From Streptomyces tanashiensis (lineage in GTDB: Bacteria > Actinomycetota > Actinomycetes > Streptomycetales > Streptomycetaceae): 64,000 nucleotides of DNA. Position 1 is the stretch's first letter. Each line of letters opens with the position of its first letter. The DNA lies in contig NZ_BMRZ01000007.1 in the NCBI RefSeq assembly GCF_014648895.1, positions 62,001 through 126,000 on the forward strand, given 5' to 3'. The notes beneath the pieces were generated by a model, which did not search any database, was not told where the DNA came from, and worked only from the letters and a program-made list of their open reading frames with translations. This document shows, in pieces, positions 1-7,146 of the stretch. The position numbers and the translations under genes are program-made.

Positions 1-1468
1 TGCGGTAGACCGCGGTGGCGAAGTCGTCTTCGTAGAGGCGGAGCGCGACGCGCAGGTCGTTCTTGAGGGTCCGGGCGGCGAGGGTGGCCTCCAGGTTGGT
101 CGTGTCGGAGCTGGTGAGGGCGAGCAGGGCGTCGGCCCGGTGGATGCGGGCTGCTTCCAGTACGCCGTCGTCGGTCACGTCGCCGAGGACCACGGGGACG
201 CCGAGGTCGCGGGCAAGCGGGATGCCGCGGGCGTCCGGGTCCTGCTCCACGCAGACGACGGGGATGTCGAGCTCCCGCAGCCGGGTCAGGACTCGGGCGC
301 CGATCTTGCCGAGGCCGAGGAGCACGATGTGGCCGGACAGTGCGCGCGGCGGGCGGCGCAGCGCGCCGGTCGTGCGGAAGGTGCCCAGTGCCTCCAGGGC
401 CCCTGCGACGAGGAGGGGCAGGAGGGCGAGGCCGACCAGGCCGGAAAGGAGCTGGAGGATCTGCCGTGTGGAGGAGTCGCCCAGGGCGGGGTCGTTGATC
501 GAGAACAGGTCGAGGAGGGTCAGATAGGCGGCGTGCACCGGGTCGGCATCCGTGAGGACGGCGGTGGTGGCGGTGAGGGCTAGGACCGCGGCGACGATGC
601 CGGCGAGCGACCAGCGCAGGCGTGCGGAGAACACCTCCCCGAGCGGGGCGCCGCGCCGGGCGAGCCGACGGGGCGGCACCTGCGGCCCCGTGCGACGGAC
701 GGCTTCGAGAACGACGGTGCCGCGGCCCGCCGAGCCCTCGACGGCCTGGTCGTCGGGCAGGAGCTCCGGACCTTGCGCACCGCTCGTGTCCGATCCCTCG
801 CTGCCGGCCGGGTCGGTGGTGGTCGAGGAGAGCAGGGCCAGGGTGCACAGTCCGGGATCCGGGACTTCGCCCCGGCCGGGCGAGGGGCGTTCGGCGGCGC
901 GGAGCAGCAGCCCGTCCGCCTGTACGACCTTGTTGGTGTCGGCGACCGCGGTGGCCACGAGCGCCGGGGCGGCGGTGTCCGCGTCGGAGAGGACGGTCGT
1001 GGACGCGTCCAGGACCGTACGGTCACGGCCGGGCGCGGCCACGAGGGCTGCCTGGTCGAGGAGTTCCTCCAAGTGGTGGCCGAGTTTGCGGTTGTACATG
1101 CGGACGACCAGGCGCAGCCCCGGGTTGAGCCGACGGGCGGCGAGAGCGGCCCGCAGGTTCGTCTCGTCATCCTCGTAGAGCAGGGCCAGCGCCGCCGCCC
1201 GGTCCACACCGGCACGAAGTAGTGCCTCCCGGGTCGGCGCCGGTGCCACCACCTCGAGCGGGGGCTGTGGCGTTCCGGCGATGCGGGGCTGTGCATTGTG
1301 CGGCGCCGTCATCGGGTCGTCGGCCTCGTCGGCCGGGACCAGGAGGACGACGTGCTGGCGGTAGACATCGCGCAGTTCGGCCGCGAGCCGGCGCGCCAGC
1401 CCGTCGTCACCGCAGACCACCATGTGGGCGCCGCCCCGCGGGCCTTCCTGGCGTGGCAGTGCCGTCAT
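1..1468 (-). CDS. Two-RCK (TrkA-N) ion-channel-like protein, cut by the left edge
   Basis: The reading frame starts at ATG 1468, 6-7 nt after a GGGGGA ribosome site, and runs off the left edge, so about 489 residues are visible. Residues ~14-130 look like a TrkA-N/RCK nucleotide-binding domain (HMVVCGDDGLARRLAAEL). Two hydrophobic segments follow at ~286-306 and ~343-365. A second, better preserved Rossmann domain begins at ~375 (HIVLLGLGKIGARVLTRL) with the usual acidic residue after strand 2 (CVEQDPDA). This RCK-2TM-RCK order fits a cytoplasmically gated potassium or CASTOR/POLLUX-like channel. The loop between the membrane segments (FSINDPALGD) has no TVGYG filter, so its ion selectivity cannot be inferred. 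The family is fairly sure and the substrate is not. Confidence 0.72.
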   Translation of the reverse strand, partial: MTALPRQEGPRGGAHMVVCGDDGLARRLAAELRDVYRQHVVLLVPADEADDPMTAPHNAQPRIAGTPQPPLEVVAPAPTREALLRAGVDRAAALALLYEDDETNLRAALAARRLNPGLRLVVRMYNRKLGHHLEELLDQAALVAAPGRDRTVLDASTTVLSDADTAAPALVATAVADTNKVVQADGLLLRAAERPSPGRGEVPDPGLCTLALLSSTTTDPAGSEGSDTSGAQGPELLPDDQAVEGSAGRGTVVLEAVRRTGPQVPPRRLARRGAPLGEVFSARLRWSLAGIVAAVLALTATTAVLTDADPVHAAYLTLLDLFSINDPALGDSSTRQILQLLSGLVGLALLPLLVAGALEALGTFRTTGALRRPPRALSGHIVLLGLGKIGARVLTRLRELDIPVVCVEQDPDARGIPLARDLGVPVVLGDVTDDGVLEAARIHRADALLALTSSDTTNLEATLAARTLKNDLRVALRLYEDDFATAVYR

Positions 1469-1581
1469 GCTTCCCCCGATGTCCCGTGTCCGGATGCACC
1501 CGCTGTCGCTCGCTCGGCAGGTTCAGTGTCAGGTGTCTGCCTCCCCGTGCGCGGACCTGCGGCCAGGCCGACGGCGGGCTG

Positions 1582-2187
1582 TCAGAGGTCGTGCCAGGAG
1601 GACGAGCCAGGCGGCGGCCGGCCGGTCGCGAGTGCCGAGGCTGGGATCCGGGGTGCCCAGTCGTCCAGCTTCCCGAAGACGAGCGTCAGGGCGCCGCCGC
1701 CGACCGCGATGAGACCGTAGATCGCGAACATGGTGCGCTGGCCCTGTTTGCCCAGCTCCTCGTACTGGCTCCGGCTGACTGCGATGTTCCGGCGCTGCGG
1801 GTCGGTGGTGTCGACCGCGTAATAGTGTCCCTGGGAGGCGTCGGTGGCCTGGAGGCCCGAGTCGTCCGAGAACATCCCGGAGAGCAGCAGGCCCCCGGCC
1901 AGACCCAGTGCGACGAGGAGGCCGTGCACCCGGTGGGGCAGGGCCTTCAGAGCACGCCACTGATTCGTCTTGCTGCTCGCGTGGCCCCTGACACGGAAAT
2001 CCAGAGCGATGCTGCGGTAGATCGTCGCGGCGTGGAGCGGGAAGAGCAACGCGAAGCCGGTCCCGATCAGTACTTCCTCGTACGGGAAAGGGGGAAGCCG
2101 GGGGGCGGCGGTGTAGGCGGACGCACACAACGCTGCCGCGCCCAGAGCCAGTTGCAGCCCCGCGTGCACCGTGAAGCTCTTTCGCAT
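1582..2187 (-). CDS. Integral membrane protein of unknown function
   Basis: This 201-residue protein starts at ATG 2187 behind a GGGGGGA ribosome site, 27 nt after the flotillin gene, so it is probably the last gene of the NfeD-flotillin operon. Hydrophobic segments lie near residues 8-26, 40-58, 88-108 and 150-170, giving about four membrane helices. A polar, probably extracytoplasmic stretch (~110-145) separates helices 3 and 4. I do not recognise the family. A role in membrane organisation with flotillin is only an inference from its position. Confidence 0.7.
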   Translation of the reverse strand: MRKSFTVHAGLQLALGAAALCASAYTAAPRLPPFPYEEVLIGTGFALLFPLHAATIYRSIALDFRVRGHASSKTNQWRALKALPHRVHGLLVALGLAGGLLLSGMFSDDSGLQATDASQGHYYAVDTTDPQRRNIAVSRSQYEELGKQGQRTMFAIYGLIAVGGGALTLVFGKLDDWAPRIPASALATGRPPPGSSSWHDL

Positions 2188-2213
2188 GCCGTCCCCCCGG
2201 TCGGACTGGTGTC

Positions 2214-3644
2214 TCAGTCGGTGATCTCGACCGGTGTGCTGGGAGCCGCGGGCGCCACCGCGGTTTCGGGCGTCGGCTTCTTCTGAGTGATGCCCTGGAG
2301 CAGCGAGGCGAGGTCGACACCGGTGGCGGAGGAGAGCAGTTCCATGCCCTGGGCGACGTTGTCCGTGACCGTGCGGGTCAACTGGCTCGCTCCGTCTGTG
2401 GAGATGACGGTCATCTTGTCGACGGCGGCGAGCGGCTCGGCGGCCTTGGCGACGACCTGCGGGAGGACCTCGACGAGCATCTGCAGGACGGCGGCGTCGC
2501 CGTACTGGGCGAAGGCGTCAGCCTTCTTCCGCATCGCCTCGGCCTCGGCAGAGCCCTTCGCGCCGATGGCGGCTGCCTGGGCCTCGCCCTCGATGCGTAC
2601 GGCGTCTGCGAGCGCGGAGCGTTGGGCCTTCTCGCCCTCACCGGTCAGCCGGGCCCGCTCGGCGTCGGCCTCGGCCTCCTTGACCAGGGCGATGCGGCGG
2701 GCCTCGGCCTCCTGCTCGGCCTGGTAGCGGGCGGCGTCGGCGGGCTTGCGGACCTGGGTGTCGAGTTGACGATCGGTCAGTGCCGCCTGCCGTTCTGCGA
2801 CCTTCTCCTGCTCGCTGAGGATGTCCTGCTGCCGGGCCGCCTCGGCGAGCGGGCCGGCGGCGTTCGCCTGGGCGGTGGCCTCGTCGGTCTGGGCCTTGAT
2901 CTCGGCCTGCTTCAGATAGAGGGTCCGCTGCGCGACCGCGATCTCCTCCTCCGCCTTCAGCCGCGCCTGCTCGGCGGCGCGGCGGGCGACGGCCTCGGCG
3001 ATGTCCGCCTCCTGCTTGGCACGGGCGGCCTCCGGGCGACCGAGGTCTTCGAGGTAGGAGCCCTCGGTGGTGATGTCCTGGATCTGGAAGGCGTCGAGCA
3101 CCAGGCCCTGCCCGGAGAGGCTCGCCTCGGCCTCCTCGGCGACTTGTCCGGCGAAGGCGGCCCGGTCGCGGATGATGTCCTCCACCGACATCCGGCCGAC
3201 GATCGACCGCAGGGCGCCGGACAGCACCTCCTGGGTGAAGCCGACGATGCCGTCCTGCTGCATCAGGAACCGCTGGGCCGCGGCCCGAATCGAGTCCTCG
3301 GTGCCGCCGACCTTCACGATCGCGACACCCTCCAGATTCGCCTTCACACCCCGCAGCGTGACCGCGCCCCGCACAGCGACCGGGATGTGCCGGCTGGACA
3401 GATCGAGGCTGAACTTCTGCTGCACGAACGGCACGACGAACACGCCGCCGCCGACCACGACCTTCTGGCCGCTGTTGTCCGTGTACTCCCGGCCGGTGGC
3501 CGGGTCGGTGGTCTTCTTGCCGCGCCGGCCGGTGATGATGAACGCCTCGCTGGGACCGGCGACCTTGTAACGCGTGATGACGACGAGGCCGAGCAGGACG
3601 ACCAGGACGATGATGCCCACCACAGAGGTGAGGACAGGGCTCAT
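2214..3644 (-). CDS. Flotillin-like SPFH-domain membrane scaffold
   Basis: This 476-residue protein has one N-terminal membrane anchor (~4-22) followed by an SPFH/band-7 domain (~25-200; GPSEAFIITGR, VRGAVTLRGVKANLEGVAIV). A long Ala/Glu/Lys/Arg-rich coiled coil spans ~195-375 and includes the AEA-type repeats of flotillins. A hydrophobic, Gln/Met-rich C-terminal oligomerisation region follows (~385-450). Family members form ring-like scaffolds in ordered membrane domains and modulate membrane fluidity. The NfeD-like gene lies immediately upstream on the same strand, the classical nfeD-floT arrangement known from Bacillus yuaF-floT, which supports the call strongly. Confidence 0.9.
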   Translation of the reverse strand: MSPVLTSVVGIIVLVVLLGLVVITRYKVAGPSEAFIITGRRGKKTTDPATGREYTDNSGQKVVVGGGVFVVPFVQQKFSLDLSSRHIPVAVRGAVTLRGVKANLEGVAIVKVGGTEDSIRAAAQRFLMQQDGIVGFTQEVLSGALRSIVGRMSVEDIIRDRAAFAGQVAEEAEASLSGQGLVLDAFQIQDITTEGSYLEDLGRPEAARAKQEADIAEAVARRAAEQARLKAEEEIAVAQRTLYLKQAEIKAQTDEATAQANAAGPLAEAARQQDILSEQEKVAERQAALTDRQLDTQVRKPADAARYQAEQEAEARRIALVKEAEADAERARLTGEGEKAQRSALADAVRIEGEAQAAAIGAKGSAEAEAMRKKADAFAQYGDAAVLQMLVEVLPQVVAKAAEPLAAVDKMTVISTDGASQLTRTVTDNVAQGMELLSSATGVDLASLLQGITQKKPTPETAVAPAAPSTPVEITD

Positions 3645-3698
3645 GACGAAACCCCCTTCGATCAGAACGAACGATGAAGAACAGCAGCCGACGAGTGG

Positions 3699-4205
3699 TC
3701 AGCGTTCGACGGGGCGGACGGTCACCGACGTCGGCGAGAGAACGGACTCGACCCACACCTCGGTGCCACGTGCGACGGGTGCGTCGGCCTTCGCCGCGTA
3801 CTTCACCGGCTGGCCCGCGAGATGCAGCAGCACCTCGCCGTAACCGCCGGCCGGGATCGCCGTCACCACCGAACCCGACGTCCCCGCCAGGTCCTCGCCA
3901 CGCGGTGCGGGCGCGGAACCGTCGCGCATCAGCGCCCGGCTGAACCTCCAAGTCAGCCAGGCCACGCCGACCCCCGTGACCACGCCCGCACCGGTGGCGA
4001 CTCCCGCCCCCGTACCGGTGGTTCCGAGCACGATCGCCCCCGTGAAACCGAGGGCCGACACGAACCCGGCGATCACCGGCAACGACAGAAACCCGTCCAG
4101 CCGCCCGCCGAACCCGTCGAGGACCCCCTCCAACAGGCCGTCGAAGACCAGGGACAGGACCAGCAGCACCAGACCCCCGATGCCGAGACCGAGAAACCAG
4201 ACCAT
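3699..4205 (-). CDS. NfeD-like membrane partner of flotillin
   Basis: I take ATG 4205 as the start because AAGGAG stands 7 nt upstream; an in-frame start at 4268 adds a polar tail without a ribosome site. The 168-residue product has an N-terminal membrane helix (~3-22), a second hydrophobic region with Gly-rich turns (~43-85) and a C-terminal beta-rich domain (~105-168; GTSGSVVTAIPAGGYGEVLL), matching the OB-fold of NfeD/YuaF proteins. It lies 54 nt upstream of the flotillin gene in the same orientation. NfeD proteins accompany flotillins and probably act on the same membrane domains. Confidence 0.82.
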   Translation of the reverse strand: MVWFLGLGIGGLVLLVLSLVFDGLLEGVLDGFGGRLDGFLSLPVIAGFVSALGFTGAIVLGTTGTGAGVATGAGVVTGVGVAWLTWRFSRALMRDGSAPAPRGEDLAGTSGSVVTAIPAGGYGEVLLHLAGQPVKYAAKADAPVARGTEVWVESVLSPTSVTVRPVER

Positions 4206-4401
4206 GTCCCGCTCCTTGGGCTGCTGGGCCACTTCCGCCGTCCGGGGCATCGTCACACTGAACCGCACACGAGTTCACTGCCGTACTTCGGCAATCTTTA
4301 CGCGCTCTTGATGCCGTCCTTACGCGCACAGCACTCGGTCGTCATCGCACCGTTCACGTTCTCGCGGGCGACGGAAGCCTTCACAGCGCGTCCCTGCCCA
4401 C

Positions 4402-4470
4402 TAGGATCACCGCTGGTGAGCCGGGAAGTCTGGTCGGCACTGCCTTCCGCCTGCCCCGAAGGACACGCCC
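4402..4470 (+). promoter_or_regulatory. Leader RNA motif, copy 1 (small membrane protein operon)
   Basis: A -10-like TAGGAT (4403-4408) is followed 12 nt later by the 19-nt core GCCGGGAAGTCTGGTCGGC at 4420-4438. This is identical to the cores before nhaA and before the CPA1 antiporter. The ends of the core (GCCG/CGGC) can pair. The GTG start at 4471 lies 32 nt downstream, behind AAGGA. The position right after a promoter and the shared core suggest a cis-acting structured RNA. The ligand and the direction of control are unknown. Confidence 0.6.
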
Positions 4471-4770
4471 GTGCCGCTCACCCTGATCCTTATCGCCCTG
4501 TTCGCGCTTGCCTTCCTGATGTTCAACATCGTCGTCAGCGTGCGCGTGTGGTGGCTCACCGAGCTGCCGACGTGGCGGCGGATCCTGCCCACGCTGCTGC
4601 TGTGCGCCGGGCTGGCGGCGAGCGCCAGCCGCGTCACCGGAACCATCATCGTCGCCGAGACCCTGGCCTTCCCGATGAACCTGGCCACCACGCTGATCGG
4701 CCTGTTCGAACTGAACCGTCACCGCGCCCGGCGGACGGCAGAAGGCGACAGACCGGAGGCGTCGGCGTGA
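4471..4770 (+). CDS. Small membrane protein (first gene of leader-controlled operon)
   Basis: This 99-residue protein starts at GTG 4471 behind AAGGA. It is strongly hydrophobic, with predicted helices near residues 2-22, 36-52 and 58-80, and a basic C-terminus rich in Arg and Glu. It overlaps the next gene by GTGA, so the two are probably translated together. I do not recognise the family. The shared leader core with nhaA and the CPA1 antiporter hints that it and its partner act in cation or pH homeostasis, but no transport motif is visible. Confidence 0.7.
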   Translation: MPLTLILIALFALAFLMFNIVVSVRVWWLTELPTWRRILPTLLLCAGLAASASRVTGTIIVAETLAFPMNLATTLIGLFELNRHRARRTAEGDRPEASA

Positions 4771-5078
4771 GTTCCTGGGGCAGCTGGGGCGTGGTCGCCG
4801 GCGGTGCCGTGCTCATCCTGACGCCGAGCGTCGCCGTCCTGGCCGGCTGGCGGCCCGGACCCGTCCGGCGCGCCCGGGCGCCGGTGCCGTTCCTCGGCAT
4901 GGCCGGCCTCGCTGCGTACGGGGCGGTGCTGGCCGACGAGGTCCCGCGCCTGGCCGGTGCGTCCGGCGGGGTGCGTTTGACCTGCGCGTACATCGCCCTG
5001 GGGCTGATCGCCGTGGCCATCGCGCTCGTCATCCTCTACGACTTCCTCTCGGGCCGGGCCCGACGGGGCCGACCGTGA
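4767..5078 (+). CDS. Second small membrane protein of the operon
   Basis: A GTG at 4767 overlaps the preceding stop (GTGA), and the reading frame ends at 5078, where it overlaps the PucR-type regulator by GTGA. The 103-residue product has hydrophobic segments near residues 7-26, 43-60 and 75-95, giving about three helices, and a basic tail (SGRARRGRP). No known motif is seen. Tight coupling on both sides means the two small membrane proteins and the regulator are made from one transcript, so they may form a sensor or transport unit. Confidence 0.7.
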   Translation: MSSWGSWGVVAGGAVLILTPSVAVLAGWRPGPVRRARAPVPFLGMAGLAAYGAVLADEVPRLAGASGGVRLTCAYIALGLIAVAIALVILYDFLSGRARRGRP

Positions 5079-6148
5079 CGATGCAGGGCGGGGAGATGAG
5101 GGACAGGTACGTGGAGGAGTACGGAGCGCTGTTCGCGGACATCGCGGAGAGCGGGCGCCGCCTGAACCGGGACGAGGTGCGACAGCGCCGCGAGTCCGGT
5201 GAGCAGGCAGCCCGCGAGGGGCTCGCCCTGCGGGCGCTCATCGGTCACCACCTGGCGGCGGTCCGCGAAGCCTGGCCCGAGCAGCCCCTGTCTCGCAGGA
5301 CGACCCTCGACCTGCTCGCTGTCGTCGAGCAGTCCGTCGACGCGTTCTCTGGCGGCTTCGAACGGGCCCAGCGCCTCGCGGTGCGGCAGGAGGAGGCCCA
5401 GCGGCGGGAGTTCATCGATGACCTGCTGTACGGGCGCAGCGACCTGGGACGGATAGCGGAGCGGGCCGAACGCTTCGGCCTGCGCCTCTCCCACGCCCAC
5501 GCCGTCGCGGTCGCCCGCGGCCCGCAGGCGTACGGCGAGGCCGACCCGGTCCCGCAGCAGGTCGAGCGGGCCCTGATCGGCAGGTTCGGCGACCGGCACA
5601 TTCTGCTCACCACCAAGGGCGGCCGGATCGTGTGCGTCGCCCCCGGCGACCAGGACGACGTCCTGGCCTACTTCGCCAAGCAGGCGTACGCCGCCACCGG
5701 CGGCGGGCAGGCGGCCATCGGCCGGCCCCAGCCCGGACCCAGAGGGGTCGTCCATTCCTACGAGGAAGCACTCGGCGCCCTCGATCTCGCCGACCGCCTC
5801 GACCTCGACACCCCTGTGCTGCGCGCCGCTGATCTCCTCGTCTACCCGGTCCTCACCCGCGACCGCCAGGCCATGGAAGACCTCGTCCGCAGCGTCCTCG
5901 GCCCTCTCCAGTCAGCCCGTGGCGGCGCCGAACCGCTCCTGGTCACCCTTACCGCCTTCTTCGACAACGGCTGCGTCACCACCCAGACCGCCCGCCACCT
6001 CAACCTGTCCGTACGAGCGGTCACCTACCGCCTCGACCGCATCCACCGGCTCACCGGCGCCGACCCCGCCGACCCCGCGAGCCGCTACACCCTCCAGACC
6101 GCCGTGATCGGCGCTCGGCTCCTCGGATGGCCCTCCAAGGACGTCTGA
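5075..6148 (+). CDS. PucR/CdaR-type helix-turn-helix regulator
   Basis: The 357-residue protein starts at GTG 5075, overlapping the upstream gene by GTGA; ATG 5081 is an alternative. The N-terminal half (~1-120) is helical and resembles the RsbRD-like region of Streptomyces PucR proteins. The middle (~125-280) resembles the GGDEF-derived CdaR fold. The C-terminus (~290-350) carries the PucR-type HTH (DNGCVTTQTARHLNLSVRAV, then TYRLDRIHRLTG). Such proteins are transcriptional activators responding to small molecules or stress. Its place as third gene of an operon with two membrane proteins suggests it reports on membrane or ion status. The HTH call is firm. Confidence 0.85.
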   Translation: MTMQGGEMRDRYVEEYGALFADIAESGRRLNRDEVRQRRESGEQAAREGLALRALIGHHLAAVREAWPEQPLSRRTTLDLLAVVEQSVDAFSGGFERAQRLAVRQEEAQRREFIDDLLYGRSDLGRIAERAERFGLRLSHAHAVAVARGPQAYGEADPVPQQVERALIGRFGDRHILLTTKGGRIVCVAPGDQDDVLAYFAKQAYAATGGGQAAIGRPQPGPRGVVHSYEEALGALDLADRLDLDTPVLRAADLLVYPVLTRDRQAMEDLVRSVLGPLQSARGGAEPLLVTLTAFFDNGCVTTQTARHLNLSVRAVTYRLDRIHRLTGADPADPASRYTLQTAVIGARLLGWPSKDV

Positions 6149-6615
6149 ACCCACTGGTGTAACTCCCTCAGCAGGTGGATAGCCCTTTGTGCTCCCCGTT
6201 CACACTGCCTCGGTGACCCCTCCAGATCCCCTTCGCCATCACGCCTGTCTCCTGGGTCGGAGCCGGTACGGAGGTGAGCGCGGCGGGGATACGGCGCTGG
6301 GTGCACCTGTGCGGACAGGGCGAACGGGGCTGCCCCGGTGTCCGTGGTGTCAGATGGTGGAGTGCCGTTGGCGCCGAGGACGGCGGTGAGGATCAGGCCC
6401 AGCGGAGCGATGACGATGAGCGCGATCACGGCCACCGTCCGGCGCGACCGGTGGGACCGCCCCGCGCCGCTGGCCGACGATGACGGGAGCTGGGGGCCGT
6501 CCTGCGGGAACTGCTCGTTCAGCGTGGTCATCAGCGCGTCGAGGCCGGGATCGTCCCGGGCGAGACCGCGCTCGATGTCCCCGAGGGCACGCCAGCCGAA
6601 GATCAAGGGCGACAT
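6085..6615 (-). CDS. DUF3040-like membrane protein, 3' end overlapping the convergent regulator
   Basis: The N-terminus (ALGDIERGLARDDPGLDALM) has the acidic, amphipathic DIERGLxxDDP segment of DUF3040 proteins. It is followed by a basic stretch and one membrane helix (~60-80; RRTVAVIALIVIAPLGLILT). DUF3040 members usually end soon after two helices. Here the frame continues through an Arg/Pro-rich tail that runs 64 bp into the 3' end of the convergent regulator gene, so the true C-terminus may have been lost by frameshift or deletion. The start at ATG 6615 has only a weak ribosome site. The function of DUF3040 is unknown. Confidence 0.55.
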   Translation of the reverse strand: MSPLIFGWRALGDIERGLARDDPGLDALMTTLNEQFPQDGPQLPSSSASGAGRSHRSRRTVAVIALIVIAPLGLILTAVLGANGTPPSDTTDTGAAPFALSAQVHPAPYPRRAHLRTGSDPGDRRDGEGDLEGSPRQCERGAQRAIHLLRELHQWVQTSLEGHPRSRAPITAVWRV

Positions 6616-6755
6616 GCCGTGACCGGCATTATGAACGCGTCAAGACTGCCGAGCTGTGGCAGTGCGCCGGCGAGCTGTGCCGAGCCAGGGTGGCGGAGCG
6701 AGGATGGCCGGGTGTGCGCCCGTTGCCGGGATCGCGCAAACCGTCAGGGGGCAGT

Positions 6756-6977
6756 ATGGCCAAGCGCGTACACGCGGCGATCGGGGACAACTGGATCAGC
6801 TGCCTCGTCTGCGACGGCGACACCTTCAGGCGGCGCGAGGTGAAGCTGAACAGCACAGGGATGGAATTGTTCAACCTGGCCTGGGCGAACGAGTCGGCCA
6901 CCGGGCTGATCTGCTGGTCGTGCGGTTACGTCCACCTGTTCACCGGCGGTGCTTTGAGAGTCTACCGAGCCCGGTAG
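6756..6977 (+). CDS. Small zinc-ribbon-like protein
   Basis: ATG 6756 follows AGGGGGCAGT, a good ribosome site. The 73-residue product has two CxxC pairs (CLVCDGD at ~16-22 and CWSCGY at ~52-57) separated by about 33 residues, the layout of a small zinc ribbon. The centre has a basic, then hydrophobic stretch (RRREVKLNSTGMELFNLAW). Proteins of this kind are common in actinomycetes without known function. It stands alone between the DUF3040 gene and the nhaA promoter. Confidence 0.65.
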   Translation: MAKRVHAAIGDNWISCLVCDGDTFRRREVKLNSTGMELFNLAWANESATGLICWSCGYVHLFTGGALRVYRAR

Positions 6978-7039
6978 ACCACGCCCCTCGCCCCGCCCGC
7001 GCATCGGGAGCCACCTGGTGAGCCGTCGTCTCGCCCGAT

Positions 7040-7146
7040 AGGGTGTAAAGAACGCGTCAAAGTGACGCTGGTGTGCCGGGAAGTCTGGTCGGCGTCCGAG
7101 GGGCCCGTGTGCCCAACCGCCGACATGCCCCGGAGGTCTTAGCCCC
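7040..7146 (+). promoter_or_regulatory. nhaA promoter and leader RNA motif, copy 2
   Basis: A -10-like TAGGGT (7040-7045) precedes the core GCCGGGAAGTCTGGTCGGC at 7075-7093. Directly before the core, GCGTCA and TGACGC can form a hairpin. Alternatively GACGC (7064-7068) can pair with GCGTC (7092-7096) and enclose the core. Further down, GCCGAC (7122-7127) can pair with GTCGGC from the core, so two exclusive structures are possible, as in a riboswitch. The ribosome site CGGAGG follows at 7133-7138. The next copy downstream (antiporter) keeps the same alternative pairing with one G-U pair. Confidence 0.65.

Noticed and set aside
4420..4438. Leader core taken as part of a cobalamin riboswitch (GGGAA...GGT resemblance)
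   Set aside because: No B12 box, no long conserved multi-helix scaffold and no cobalamin-related genes follow. The core is far too short and is found before ion transporters.
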